Part shown: one piece after another, positions 16,922 to 24,771 of the stretch
How the letters are laid out: each line of letters begins with the position of its first letter
Numbering within the stretch: the stretch's first letter is position 1
Source: JBNJEM01 sp051745935
GTDB lineage: Bacteria; Planctomycetota; Planctomycetia; Pirellulales; Pirellulaceae
Length of the DNA: 36,725 nucleotides
Assembly (NCBI GenBank): GCA_051745935.1
Contig: JBNJEM010000006.1
Coordinates: forward strand, 1-36,725
Direction: 5' to 3'
The notes under the pieces: generated by a model
Database searches by the model: none
Told to the model about the DNA's origin: nothing
Seen by the model: the letters and a program-made list of their open reading frames with translations, nothing else
Program-made: the position numbers and the translations under genes

Positions 16922-17767
16922 ATGACGGATGACTTTCTAGTCGAACAGGATCCGGAGCTGGACGGCATCGTGGATAAGCAGAGCCGGCGGAACCTGCTGG
17001 AGAATCCGCGGCCCCTGACGGTGGACACCTCATCCGGGAAGCCCTCGCGGATTGTCTTGGAGATCCGCAACGGAGAGAAAGGACTGATCGACCTGGCCAT
17101 CTCATCGGACGAAACGTGGCTTCAGCCGGAGGCTTCACGCCTGACGCTCGTGGGAGGCGAGAGCGGAGACTGTGCCCTGTCAATCGCGCCTGAAGGTGAC
17201 ACCGAATACGCCAACTTGATACTGGCGTGGGAGGGGATCGAGCGGACCTGCTGTGACTCGATAATGGTGCTCAGAAAGGTCCCCGGTGCGACCCCGCCGG
17301 GTTCCAAACAAACCGGTTCCGAAAAATCACCGGCGGGGCCTGGAGAAAAACCCATCTCGGAGGCGGTGCAGACCCTGAAACAGTTCATCAACAGTTGCGG
17401 TGGCCCCGACAAGTTCATCGACAAAAATGAAGAGGATTGTATCTTCCGCAAAGGAGCAAGCCTGGGGCTCTCCGTGACGCAGACCGAGAGCGTGCTCAAC
17501 CGACAGTGCGCCCAGGGAGGCTGGACACGGCAATACCGTCTGAGCGAGAAATTGACGGCCATGTTGCACGAGGCCACCAAGGATGACGGCGCGATTGACC
17601 AACAGAAATTCGATCGTATCGTCAACTTCGCCGTCAGAAGATGCATGCCTTGGAAGGATGCTACGGAGCATTGCGTCACACTGATCCTGGACAACAATTG
17701 GAAGGCCAAGGAAAGCTTTCTCAAGAAATGGTTCACGAATCTCTGCAAAGAGTTTAGACTTCGTTGA
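16922..17767 (+). CDS. Two-domain protein: beta-sandwich plus acidic helical module (paralogue 2)
   Basis: This 281-residue protein is a close paralogue of its upstream neighbour, with the same order: MTDDFLVEQDPELDGIVDKQ, a beta-sandwich (LIDLAISSDETWLQPE), a linker with Pro and Gly, and the helical module (GGPDKFIDKNEED, GGWTRQYRLSEKL, TKDDGAIDQQKFDRIV). The frame opens at GTG 16886, overlapping the previous stop. ATG 16922 is preferred: AGGGAG is about seven bases upstream and the N-terminus then aligns with the paralogue. The function is unknown. The position after the pseudokinase, which has a related beta-sandwich, suggests the three assemble together (inference). Confidence 0.8.
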   Translation: MTDDFLVEQDPELDGIVDKQSRRNLLENPRPLTVDTSSGKPSRIVLEIRNGEKGLIDLAISSDETWLQPEASRLTLVGGESGDCALSIAPEGDTEYANLILAWEGIERTCCDSIMVLRKVPGATPPGSKQTGSEKSPAGPGEKPISEAVQTLKQFINSCGGPDKFIDKNEEDCIFRKGASLGLSVTQTESVLNRQCAQGGWTRQYRLSEKLTAMLHEATKDDGAIDQQKFDRIVNFAVRRCMPWKDATEHCVTLILDNNWKAKESFLKKWFTNLCKEFRLR

Positions 17768-17823
17768 TCTACGGGCGTTGCATACCATCTTCCACGGCAC
17801 TCTCCGGTTTTGAAAGGAGCATT

Positions 17824-18243
17824 ATGGCGGATCCGGGAAACATCGAAACGCTTCGCAAGGAGATCGAAGGGGCCGGCGCACCGGACGCCTACATCGACGA
17901 AGAAGAGGAGCGGCACATCTTCGCGAGAGGCGATGGTCTCGGCGTGGATCGGGCCACCGTAGAAGCAGTCCTCAACCAAATCTGCCGCGATAACGGCTGG
18001 ATACGGGAAAAGGATGTGGTCCCCGACCTTCACGACCAACTCGACGAGGCGACGAGGGACGATGGTGTCATTGACCGCCGGGAATTCGAGCACTGTGTCA
18101 ACTACGCAGTCGCCATGAACATGCCCCGCAAACGGGCCATGGAGGTGAGCGTGAAATACGTGGAAGACAACAAGTTGTCCATCAAGAAGGGCGTTTTTCG
18201 GACGGATTGGTTCAAACCCCTCCGTGATCAATACCTACGTTAA
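17824..18243 (+). CDS. Stand-alone acidic helical module protein (paralogue 3)
   Basis: This 139-residue protein consists only of the helical module: GAPDAYIDEEEERHIF (residues about 18-33), NGWIREKDVV, TRDDGVIDRREFEHCV, NYAVAMNMPRKRAME. It lacks the beta-sandwich. ATG 17824 has AAAGGAG five bases upstream; the frame extends back to 17764 without a ribosome site. It is in the same operon as the two larger paralogues. No catalytic motif is visible, so a binding or adaptor role is most likely (inference). Confidence 0.8.
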   Translation: MADPGNIETLRKEIEGAGAPDAYIDEEEERHIFARGDGLGVDRATVEAVLNQICRDNGWIREKDVVPDLHDQLDEATRDDGVIDRREFEHCVNYAVAMNMPRKRAMEVSVKYVEDNKLSIKKGVFRTDWFKPLRDQYLR

Positions 18244-18317
18244 GTGCTATTCAATCGATTCGGTGCTCGATTTCATGGCAATCAGTCGCATCATAGTGAT
18301 CTATTGGAGATAAGAAT

Positions 18318-18749
18318 ATGGCTGTGAAGACTAAAGAAGAACGCGATGCTGAACAGAAACTCTACATGATCATCGATGGCGCCGGCGGCCCAGACAAGTA
18401 TATCGACAAGGACGAAGAGGCGGATATCTTCGCGCAAGCAAAATCGTTGGAGATCTGGCGCGGGCAAGCCGAGGCGATGTTGAACCATCGTTGCAAACAG
18501 CACGAATGGACGCGAGAGACGGAGATTACGTATTACCTTCGTGTCATGCTCGAAGAGGCGACCAAGGACGACGGTGTGATCGACAAAAAAGAGTTCGATC
18601 ACATTGTCGGATTCGCCGTCGCTGTTCGCATGCCGAGAAAGGACGCCATCCGCATCTGCTGCAGGCTCGTGCGAGAAGGTGGTTGGAAAACTGAAAACGA
18701 AGGCTTTCTCAAGAAGAGCGATTGGCTGAAGGAATACGAGGGAGGCTAG
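18318..18749 (+). CDS. Stand-alone acidic helical module protein (paralogue 4)
   Basis: This 143-residue paralogue of the preceding gene has GGPDKYIDKDEEADIF, HEWTRETEITYYL, TKDDGVIDKKEFDHIV, GFAVAVRMPRKDAI, and ends in LKEYEGG. GGAG lies ten bases before ATG 18318. It is the last gene of the Hsp70 operon. The module shared by the four proteins contains two acidic turns, one near the N-terminus (IDKDEE) and one in the middle (DDGVIDKKEF). They resemble TerB-type metal-binding turns, but the first position of a canonical EF-hand loop is not acidic. The function is unknown. Confidence 0.8.
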   Translation: MAVKTKEERDAEQKLYMIIDGAGGPDKYIDKDEEADIFAQAKSLEIWRGQAEAMLNHRCKQHEWTRETEITYYLRVMLEEATKDDGVIDKKEFDHIVGFAVAVRMPRKDAIRICCRLVREGGWKTENEGFLKKSDWLKEYEGG

Positions 18750-19315
18750 TCCGTGCCGGCGATGAAGCACGTCGGCGCCAACCGCGCACGGGAGAATGAA
18801 CATGATCCATTACAGGAACTAGCCACGCCATGAATTGAAGGAAGCTTTGGTCGCCGGGAATATCATCGGCGCCGAACAGGAGCATCGGAGCAGACACGCT
18901 GATTCTCGGTGCCGGCCGCGACCTGGCAATCAATCCGCCCCTTCCGCTCGTTTTCGGCCGTTGTGGGGCCAGCACGAGATTTGCCGGCAGTTTCGGAGTT
19001 TAGAAGACGCTTCAACATCCTGCCCAGTGCCTAACGGAATCGCCGACATTCCAACGTAGGGAAGGCTGGAACGGGCATGAAACGACCGCAATTAGATGAG
19101 GACGCGGTGTTGTGCGTGCCACTGAACCTCGCCGTTCCGAGGGCTACTCCGGGAGCTCTGCGTGCCGGTGCGAATTGGGCGTTAGAAGCGACGTGCAGCG
19201 CCGCGTGCACGGACCGTTTCATCTTGCTCAATCGCAAATCGGCAACGAGCAATTCGTACAAAACAGTCGACGCCGCGCGCAGGCCTTGCGGCCATCCCCT
19301 AAGGTATCAGTGCCA
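18750..19315. other. Intergenic stretch without recognisable genes
   Basis: Short open frames exist on both strands but none has a ribosome site or a recognisable motif. A weak, long palindrome between about 19026 and 19190 has integron-like ends but is too degenerate to call. Confidence 0.5.
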
Positions 19316-19951
19316 CTAGTCCCCCGCCCAGATTTCTCGAATTGTTTTCTCTTGGCCGAAGCCGTTTGGCACAGCGTCACTGGGTGTGTTGGCGAAGTAC
19401 CAATGTTTTCCATCGACCGGCGCATGAAGGATGCGGCTGCCCGGCATTTGCAGATAGCCGGCCGGGTCGTGCTCGCGAACCCAATCCCAGGCGTAACGAA
19501 GCCACTGATTGCGATAGGCCTCGGGTTGATGGGCAAACCAGCTCATCTCGTCGTAGCCCCACATCCAGCAGCCGCCGACGCCCGGCTGGCCCGGCTGATT
19601 GCTAACACCCCAATTGTCGATTTCGACCAGGTAAGGGAGGTGCTGACAGCGCCAACCACTGGGTGTTACTCCCCCGCGGCTCCGGCCGTAGATGGCGTCG
19701 GTAAAGCCAACCTCCAGGATCCCTTCCTGCGGTCGCTCCGGAACTTCCTTGATTCGGAGCGGGAACGAATGAAAGTCGAAAAGCAGCCGATCGCCGCGAA
19801 GCAGACCGCCGCTGGGAACGTGAGCGTCGCACAGCACCCAGTGACGCCGCGCAATTTCTCCCGCATATTCGCGGACGCGTTTCAGAATTCCATCCCAATG
19901 CTCTGAATTCGGATCCCGGTGGTTCATCAACTCGGCTTGGCCAAAGTGCAA
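19316..19951 (-). pseudogene. C-terminal fragment of a glycoside-hydrolase-like protein
   Basis: The frame encodes about 210 residues rich in Trp and Tyr (GCWMWGYDEMSWFAHQPEAY, NQWLRYAWDWV, WYFANTPSDA), as in TIM-barrel carbohydrate-active proteins. The exact family is not recognised. The apparent start is a TTG with no ribosome site. The same frame stays open upstream (PPEIYLARSYLDTGIEALHFGQAELM) back to a TGA near 20080, with no plausible start or signal peptide. I therefore read it as the 3' remnant of a larger gene. Its upstream part overlaps a dispersed repeat that recurs at 7389-7496. Confidence 0.5.
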
Positions 19952-19988
19952 CGCTTCAATGCCGGTATCGAGATAAGAACGGGCCAGA

Positions 19989-20092
19989 TATATTTCAGGC
20001 GGTTGGATTTTTCCGGGTGGAACGGTGCCCGACGCAAGCCGTCCTCCCGTTGGTCGGACTCGCGGCGGAGAAAGTCATTCGCGACCGGTATA
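19989..20092 (-). repeat. Dispersed repeat, copy 2 (inverted partner at 7389-7496)
   Basis: In reverse complement this matches 7389-7496 as two blocks, one of 67 bases with two differences and one of 26 bases with one difference, around a variable C-rich spacer. Here the repeat is contiguous with the frame of the glycoside-hydrolase-like fragment. Confidence 0.85.
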
Positions 20093-20758
20093 ATAAAACG
20101 GCGAGCGCGCCGTCCCCATTTGGATCAGCAAATTCGTCACACAAGAAACGTAAAGCGAGTTGGGCTACGGAGGATCCGTGAAGAAGTGGTGACTTCTTGT
20201 AGAAACGTTTTTACGTGATTGAGGGCTTGGCGTTGTGTCAATCGCACGGCATCACCTCACGAGTTGGCTCCCGTGGCTGAAATATCACTAAAACATAGTG
20301 CATGCGCGCATTGTAATACCGACAATTCTAGTCATATTCTTCTCCTCGGCAACGACACATAGGCCAAGCTGTGACCGGATGGTGCAGTTTGGAGGGCACA
20401 GCGGGCGGTTGCAGGAGATTCTCATAACGTGTTTTTTCGTACGTGTTTATGGTTAAGGGATCGTCCGCCAATAACTCACCGAATTCCCATCGCAGGTGAG
20501 CAAAAAACATCGGACGTCGAATGAATGCTTGCGGTAACTTAATTGTGGGCGACCCCTAACCTCTGCAACGCTGTGTGAATTGCTGATGGCGGGGACGTGC
20601 TGATCGAGCGGCTGCGCGTTGGTAGAAGCGGACCATCGGTAATCCGCTGGAAAGATCCCTGACATCCCAGCGCGCGGCGGAGCTGTCAACGAACAGTGTT
20701 GATTGTATAATCGCAGTTTAGAGTTCACCCCAGCGTTCCAAAAAGTGTGATGTTACGC

Positions 20759-20863
20759 GGCTTGTCCCGTGGTGGTTCACGCTCGCCGATACACACCGAC
20801 CGGACACACCACTGCGCCTCGTCGGTAGCGTGGAACGTAACGGACCACGGGACAAGCCCGTGG
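20759..20863. repeat. REP-like inverted repeat pair
   Basis: GGCTTGTCCCGTGGT (20759-20773) is the exact reverse complement of 20844-20858. The right arm also forms its own hairpin, CCACGGG-ACAAG-CCCGTGG (20845-20863), with a perfect seven-base stem. Confidence 0.8.
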
Positions 20864-21249
20864 CATTTGCACCTTCAAAAGCCTTCCTTGAAAATGTGCG
20901 ACGGAAGTGCGAACATGCCGGGATATCAGTCTCTTGCTCGTGAACGGTTACGAAAATCCGATGTGTTGACGGTACGGCTCAAGTGAACGGTGCCTCTGGT
21001 CTCTTTCGTCCCTTAGGTCCTTTTGGTCCCTTGTGGACATCCAAGTAAACCTCAATGTTGCATAAATCGGAGAATGAGATTTACTCAAGTGTCGTATTTC
21101 GTAGCGCAAAACGCTCTTCGAGGGGCAACGTTGAACGGGCTCTTCCGCCCGTGTGGTATGCAACGGCGGGATCTGCTTCAACCACGGAGGACACAGGCTT
21201 GAGAGACATCATGGTTCACCCTGTTGATCAGTGTTCCGCCTAACTTCAT

Positions 21250-21536
21250 CATTCGAAATTCCTTGCTCGATATTCGATATTCTCTCCGTGCCTTCCGTGG
21301 TTACAACAATGTCCGTGAACGTTGAGGGCTTGGCAGCCTAAGAACCATAACAAAACCATGCCGATTTCCCGTCATCCAAGGGGCTTTGGAAGCAAGAACT
21401 CGGTTTTGTTACGGGCTGTACAATGCAATCCTCCTTTTAGGGACGCAACAGCGCATGGGCAATGGGCGCACGGGGGACGCCAACGGCGGCTGGAAAGGGA
21501 ATTGAATATTGAATATCGAGCAAGGAATCATGAATG
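21250..21536. repeat. 33-base imperfect inverted repeat pair
   Basis: 21250-21282 and 21504-21536 are reverse complements at 29 of 33 positions, centred on TTCCTTGCTCGATATTC. They enclose about 220 bases with no gene. Confidence 0.8.
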
Positions 21537-21791
21537 ACGAAGGAAAACCCCAACGTGGCCAAAACATTCAACGGTTACGGAGCAGTGCGGACTGATCCGA
21601 GGAGTACCAACAGGCGATGATTGGCATTGTTGTTACATCTCACATTCCGTGGGATCTAGCAACATGCTTTGAACTAATGAAAATCCCTTTATTTTCCTAT
21701 CGAAATCACAAAACTTTCAGAGAAATTTGCAATTACGGTGTAAATACCGCTCATGGACGCTGATGAACGCTGATAATCAAGGAGTGTGACC

Positions 21792-21902
21792 ATGGCCAAA
21801 AATCAACGTCAACCGCCACGGAAACCGGCCACGAAGTTTGCTCATCTGCGAAAGAAAATGCAGAAGCAGAAGGTCTGGGCGAAAAAATCGCGGAAGAAGT
21901 GA
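21792..21902 (+). CDS. Small very basic protein (36 residues)
   Basis: The frame encodes 36 residues with about 15 Lys or Arg (starts MAKNQRQPPRKPATK, ends KVWAKKSRKK). AAGGAG lies seven to eight bases before the ATG, which supports translation. The composition suggests binding to RNA, ribosome or DNA (inference). I do not recognise the family. It precedes a small conserved gene by 84 bases. Confidence 0.55.
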   Translation: MAKNQRQPPRKPATKFAHLRKKMQKQKVWAKKSRKK

Positions 21903-21986
21903 GAAGCGGCATTCTGGCCGCAAGACGTCTTGGATGGTAGACAATGTGCATGTTTTCCGAGGGTGTTCTCTGGGATTGAGGTTGGC

Positions 21987-22358
21987 ATGAAGAATTCGAT
22001 CTTCGTAATCAAACCATACAAATGGAACGGGATGTGGGTCTTCGACGACGAACGAGTCGGCTTGGAAAAGGAGCCGTTCGTTGCGGGGGCCGACACCATG
22101 ATTGACACCGCCGTTCAGTTGAAAGGGATCCAGCAAGCCGAGCAGGGGTTTGTGTTGTTTTTTTCAACAAGTCCATTCCCGCATGCGGACTTCGAACTGG
22201 AATGGGTGAGAGAAGAAGGCGACGGCAACGTGTACAAGGGCTGGTTTGAAGTTGATGGGGAGACGCGGGAAATGGAAGGCTGGCTCTGTCCAGCGTTGAA
22301 TCTGTACTATCCCGACGCACCGCCAAAACTGTACGTCCAGATTCGAGCGGCGGAATAG
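21987..22358 (+). CDS. Small conserved hypothetical protein (possibly DUF6717)
   Basis: This 123-residue soluble protein starts MKNSIFVIKPYKWNGMWVF and continues DDERVGLEKEPFVAGADTMID. I associate this pattern, with moderate confidence, with the DUF6717 family of unknown function. GAGGT lies six bases before ATG 21987; the frame opens earlier at 21930 without a ribosome site. No signal peptide or catalytic motif is visible. A hairpin followed by T-rich sequence lies about 120 bases downstream. Confidence 0.75.
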   Translation: MKNSIFVIKPYKWNGMWVFDDERVGLEKEPFVAGADTMIDTAVQLKGIQQAEQGFVLFFSTSPFPHADFELEWVREEGDGNVYKGWFEVDGETREMEGWLCPALNLYYPDAPPKLYVQIRAAE

Positions 22359-22479
22359 CTTGGCACCTGTAAAGAAATAACTGTCTGATTCAAGGAGTGG
22401 GAGTGATGTTCCCAGCTCGGGCCAACGGAGACTCAGGTTGCTCGCTCCATCACGGCGGTTACCCGCGCTGCATGAGATG

Positions 22480-22516
22480 CCCCGGGCTGGTCCCGGGGAG
22501 TTTCACGTTTTTCGCT
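22480..22516 (+). terminator. Possible intrinsic terminator
   Basis: CCCCGGG (22480-22486), loop CTGGT, CCCGGGG (22492-22498) form a perfect seven-base GC stem, followed within about ten bases by a T-rich run (GTTTTTCG). It could end the transcript of the small conserved gene upstream. Confidence 0.4.
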
Positions 22517-22540
22517 AATGGGTAGCCCCCTCATTGTTTT

Positions 22541-22584
22541 CCCGTTTCGGTCCGTGGCGGCTTGGGCGTCCGGACCGAAACGGG
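22541..22584. repeat. Perfect 14-base inverted repeat (strong hairpin)
   Basis: CCCGTTTCGGTCCG (22541-22554) is the exact reverse complement of 22571-22584 across a 16-base loop. It lies about 140 bases upstream of the DUF488 gene. It could be a REP-type element, a terminator without a T run, or an operator. Confidence 0.75.
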
Positions 22585-22723
22585 GCGATGGCGCGCGCGA
22601 CCGCGTTAGCGAGGAACGTAATAACCCCTCCGACAAGCCGAGGGCATTGGGCCGACGCCCAGCAGCCCCGATCATGCGACAGTTATTGATTTTCCGACGC
22701 TTGGTTCTGCCGCCGGGGAAAGA

Positions 22724-23623
22724 ATGACCCAACAGACCTCACTGTGTACCATTGGCCACGGCAATCACGCGTGGGGCCATTTTTTGTGGTTGCTTCGGAA
22801 ATACGAAATCCACGCTCTGGTCGACGTGCGACGATATCCTCGCTCGCGGCCCTACCCGCATTTCAATCGCAGCCATTTATCGGCCTCGTTGGAGAACGAA
22901 GGCATCGCCTACCATTGGCTGGAAGCTCTAGGCGGCAACCGGAAGCAGGCCCAGGACGCGTCGCCGTCTTTGAACCGGGGTCTTGAAAACGAAAGGTTCC
23001 GCAACTATGCCGACTACGCGGCGGAAGAGCCGTTCCAGGAGGAAGTAAGAAAGTTATTGGTGATCGTAAATGAGTGCCGTACAGCCATCATGTGCGCGGA
23101 AGCCGATTACCGACGCCGCCACCGCCGACTTATCAGTGACTACCTGCTAGCGAACGGCATCACTGTGTGCCACATTCTTGCCAACGGCGAGCGGACGCCA
23201 CACCAATTGACCCGGTCGGCGAAGATTGCACGCGGCATGGTCACCTATCCAGGCCCGCCAACGTTGATCAACGTGCGGCGGTCCGGAAGCAAGGCGAAGC
23301 CGTACCAGGTGAGGCAGTTTCACGCCGTCATGGCAACACACGGCCTGGGAGGCCAGGAATGGTGCACAAGTACGAGATCATCATCTACTGGAGCGACGAG
23401 GACAAGACATTCGTTGCCGAGGTTCCGGAGCCGCCCGGATGCGCGGCGCATGGGGATTCTCCCAAAGCTGCTCTCTCGAGCGGCGGGGAAGCAATCGAGC
23501 TGTGGATCGACACGGCGAAGGAGACAGGCCGAGCGGTTCCGGCCCCCAAGGGCCGACGGCTCCGTCAAGCCATTTGGGCATCCATGTGCGGTCGTTCGGA
23601 CGGACGGACCTGCGCCCGGCTGA
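22724..23623 (+). CDS. DUF488 family protein with aberrant C-terminal read-through
   Basis: Residues 1-205 are a DUF488 domain: CTIGHGNHAWGHFLWLL, ALVDVRRYPRSRPYPHFNR, YHWLEALGG, IMCAEADYRRRHRRLISDYL. DUF488 proteins are usually about 120-190 residues and of unknown biochemical role. From about residue 210 the frame runs for 90 residues on the same DNA as a HicB-like gene in another frame. There the composition turns to Ser/Arg-rich sequence typical of a non-coding frame. The original stop has probably been lost. The gene starts at ATG 22724 after the strong hairpin. Confidence 0.8.
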   Translation: MTQQTSLCTIGHGNHAWGHFLWLLRKYEIHALVDVRRYPRSRPYPHFNRSHLSASLENEGIAYHWLEALGGNRKQAQDASPSLNRGLENERFRNYADYAAEEPFQEEVRKLLVIVNECRTAIMCAEADYRRRHRRLISDYLLANGITVCHILANGERTPHQLTRSAKIARGMVTYPGPPTLINVRRSGSKAKPYQVRQFHAVMATHGLGGQEWCTSTRSSSTGATRTRHSLPRFRSRPDARRMGILPKLLSRAAGKQSSCGSTRRRRQAERFRPPRADGSVKPFGHPCAVVRTDGPAPG

Positions 23624-23844
23624 GGCGCGCGCGAAACAACTCGGCAGACATCAGCACCCTCCACGTGGAATGCCATCGATGGTGTACATTTCTTTTACCG
23701 CCTCCCCTCGTCTGGTCAAGCTCCTTCACGGAAAGGCCCGGGCTCCCCCCGCCTGCCGGCGACTTCCTTCCCTCCTTCCAGGCGGTTTCTTTTGTTTCGC
23801 GGCTCAGTCAGGCCGAAAAAGGATTCCCTCCGACTCCCCCGTAA
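23359..23844 (+). CDS. HicB-like antitoxin domain protein, altered 3' end
   Basis: Residues 1-70 match the HicB antitoxin pattern: YEIIIYWSDEDKTFVAEVPE, PPGCAAHGDS, EAIELWIDTAKE, VPAPKGRRL. Codons in this frame end mostly in G or C, unlike the overlapping DUF488 read-through, so this frame is the coding one here. GGAGG lies seven bases before ATG 23359. Typical HicB-like proteins of this form end soon after KGRRL. Here the frame continues for 90 unrelated residues into a dispersed repeat, so the end is probably non-native. No HicA toxin gene is adjacent, so this is an orphan. Confidence 0.65.
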   Translation: MVHKYEIIIYWSDEDKTFVAEVPEPPGCAAHGDSPKAALSSGGEAIELWIDTAKETGRAVPAPKGRRLRQAIWASMCGRSDGRTCARLRRARNNSADISTLHVECHRWCTFLLPPPLVWSSSFTERPGLPPPAGDFLPSFQAVSFVSRLSQAEKGFPPTPP

Positions 23845-23889
23845 AGTAAAATAATTTTGTTCTGAATGAGCCGACCAGAATTAATCGTT
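23700..23889 (+). repeat. 190-bp direct repeat, copy 1
   Basis: This matches 30668-30858 in the same orientation at roughly 88% by eye, ending in the shared GACCAGAATTAATCGTT. Similarity stops right after GTT in both copies. It contains no gene of its own. Copy 1 precedes a block of cassette-like genes. Confidence 0.9.
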
Positions 23890-23933
23890 CGCCAATCGGA
23901 GGTGCACTCACGAGTTCAACCGCTTGCTATCGC

Positions 23934-24635
23934 TTGAGACCATTCTTTCGCAACGTTGGCGTAGCGTGTACGGCGATGTTTGCGGTGATTGGCCTCACGT
24001 CTGTGTTCGTTGCATACTTCAACGTCGACAACTCCTTTCCGAGACCGCTCCTCGCCGCGACGTGCTTTGGTCTATTCTGGGCCTGTTTTGTACTTCTAGG
24101 CGTTTGGCTGCTATTGTTGCACCGGCGATACCGTCTCTTCATCACAGATGATTCACTGCGTCAATGTGGTGTAGTATCCGATCGCGCCGTGATGCTGTCC
24201 GCGGTAAGCGAACTCAAATGGCGACGATTTCCGTCCGGCGGCAGCGTACGGCTCTTAGGGGCTGATGGCACTCTAAAAATCGAACTTGGTAACTTTGTTC
24301 AAGACCAACGTGATGAACTCATTTCGTTTTTGCGTGGTGCAATTCCTGATGATCGTCAATTCGGGTGGGACGAGTTTCGCCGACCATTTCAAGACCGTCC
24401 AGAACGGAGAATGCGGACGCGACGTGCCTCGTGGGTTATTTCGCTAATATTCGCGTTTCATGCCGTCGCATTCTTGGTTCTCTGGGGACTGCGATTTGGC
24501 AATGAGTACTTACTGTTTGCGCTCGTCAACGCTGTATTCCTTGTATACTTTCATCGAGGAACTCGACATCGCCCATCGGGCCCAAAAGATGGCGAACCAA
24601 GCAATGCATCCGAGTCGCGAAGTCGGGTGTTCTGA
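23934..24635 (+). CDS. Membrane protein with PH-like cytoplasmic domain
   Basis: This 233-residue protein has two N-terminal membrane spans (about 12-31 and 40-62) and two C-terminal ones (about 166-186 and 188-206). Between them is a soluble domain that starts YRLFITDDSLRQCGVVSDR and resembles bacterial PH-like membrane domains. The function is not recognised. The TTG at 23934 has no ribosome site. A GGAGGTG six to seven bases upstream of an in-frame ACG at 23910 suggests that the native start is there (M/T-SSTACYRLRPFF). The gene ends inside an attC-like site, as expected for an integron cassette gene, and follows copy 1 of the 190-bp repeat. Confidence 0.7.
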   Translation: MRPFFRNVGVACTAMFAVIGLTSVFVAYFNVDNSFPRPLLAATCFGLFWACFVLLGVWLLLLHRRYRLFITDDSLRQCGVVSDRAVMLSAVSELKWRRFPSGGSVRLLGADGTLKIELGNFVQDQRDELISFLRGAIPDDRQFGWDEFRRPFQDRPERRMRTRRASWVISLIFAFHAVAFLVLWGLRFGNEYLLFALVNAVFLVYFHRGTRHRPSGPKDGEPSNASESRSRVF

Positions 24636-24681
24636 CAATGGACAATCTCTCGTCGCCACCGGGTGATTGCCACCGTTCGGC
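24591..24681 (+). other. attC-like recombination site 1
   Basis: The left end reads GGCGAACCAAGCAATGCATCCG and the right end CGGGTGATTGCCACCGTTCGGC (each written here as its two core boxes). GAAC pairs with GTTC. The inner boxes GCAATGCATCCG and CGGGTGATTGC pair with one extra base on the left arm, as in attC sites. The size is about 91 bases. It lies between the membrane protein gene and the HigB/HigA pair. Confidence 0.7.
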
Positions 24682-24771
24682 AACAGAATCCCTCCTCTGA
24701 TCCGTCGATGCTGTGCCACAAGCCAAAATCAGCGTCCTTGACAGGCGCACCAATAATGGTACGCTTAATCA

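Larger units (their letters stand above)
19952..21791. other. Long gene-poor stretch with palindromes and phrase repeats
   Basis: No supportable gene is seen over about 1.8 kb. It contains the second dispersed repeat, a pair of inverted repeats around 20759-20858, a hairpin at 20845-20863, a 33-base inverted pair at 21250-21282 and 21504-21536, and a GGGACCAAAAGGACC-like phrase near 21003-21034. Such material is common between genes in planctomycete-type genomes. Confidence 0.6.

Noticed and set aside
16053..18749. Calling the helical modules true EF-hands
   Set aside because: The DDGxIDxxEF turn fits the second half of an EF loop, but the first ligand position is not acidic and paired loops are not evident.
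19026..19190. A fourth attC-like site, perhaps in reverse orientation (CCTAAC on one side, GTTAG on the other)
   Set aside because: The arms pair only in short patches, the span of about 165 bases is longer than usual, and no cassette gene is next to it.
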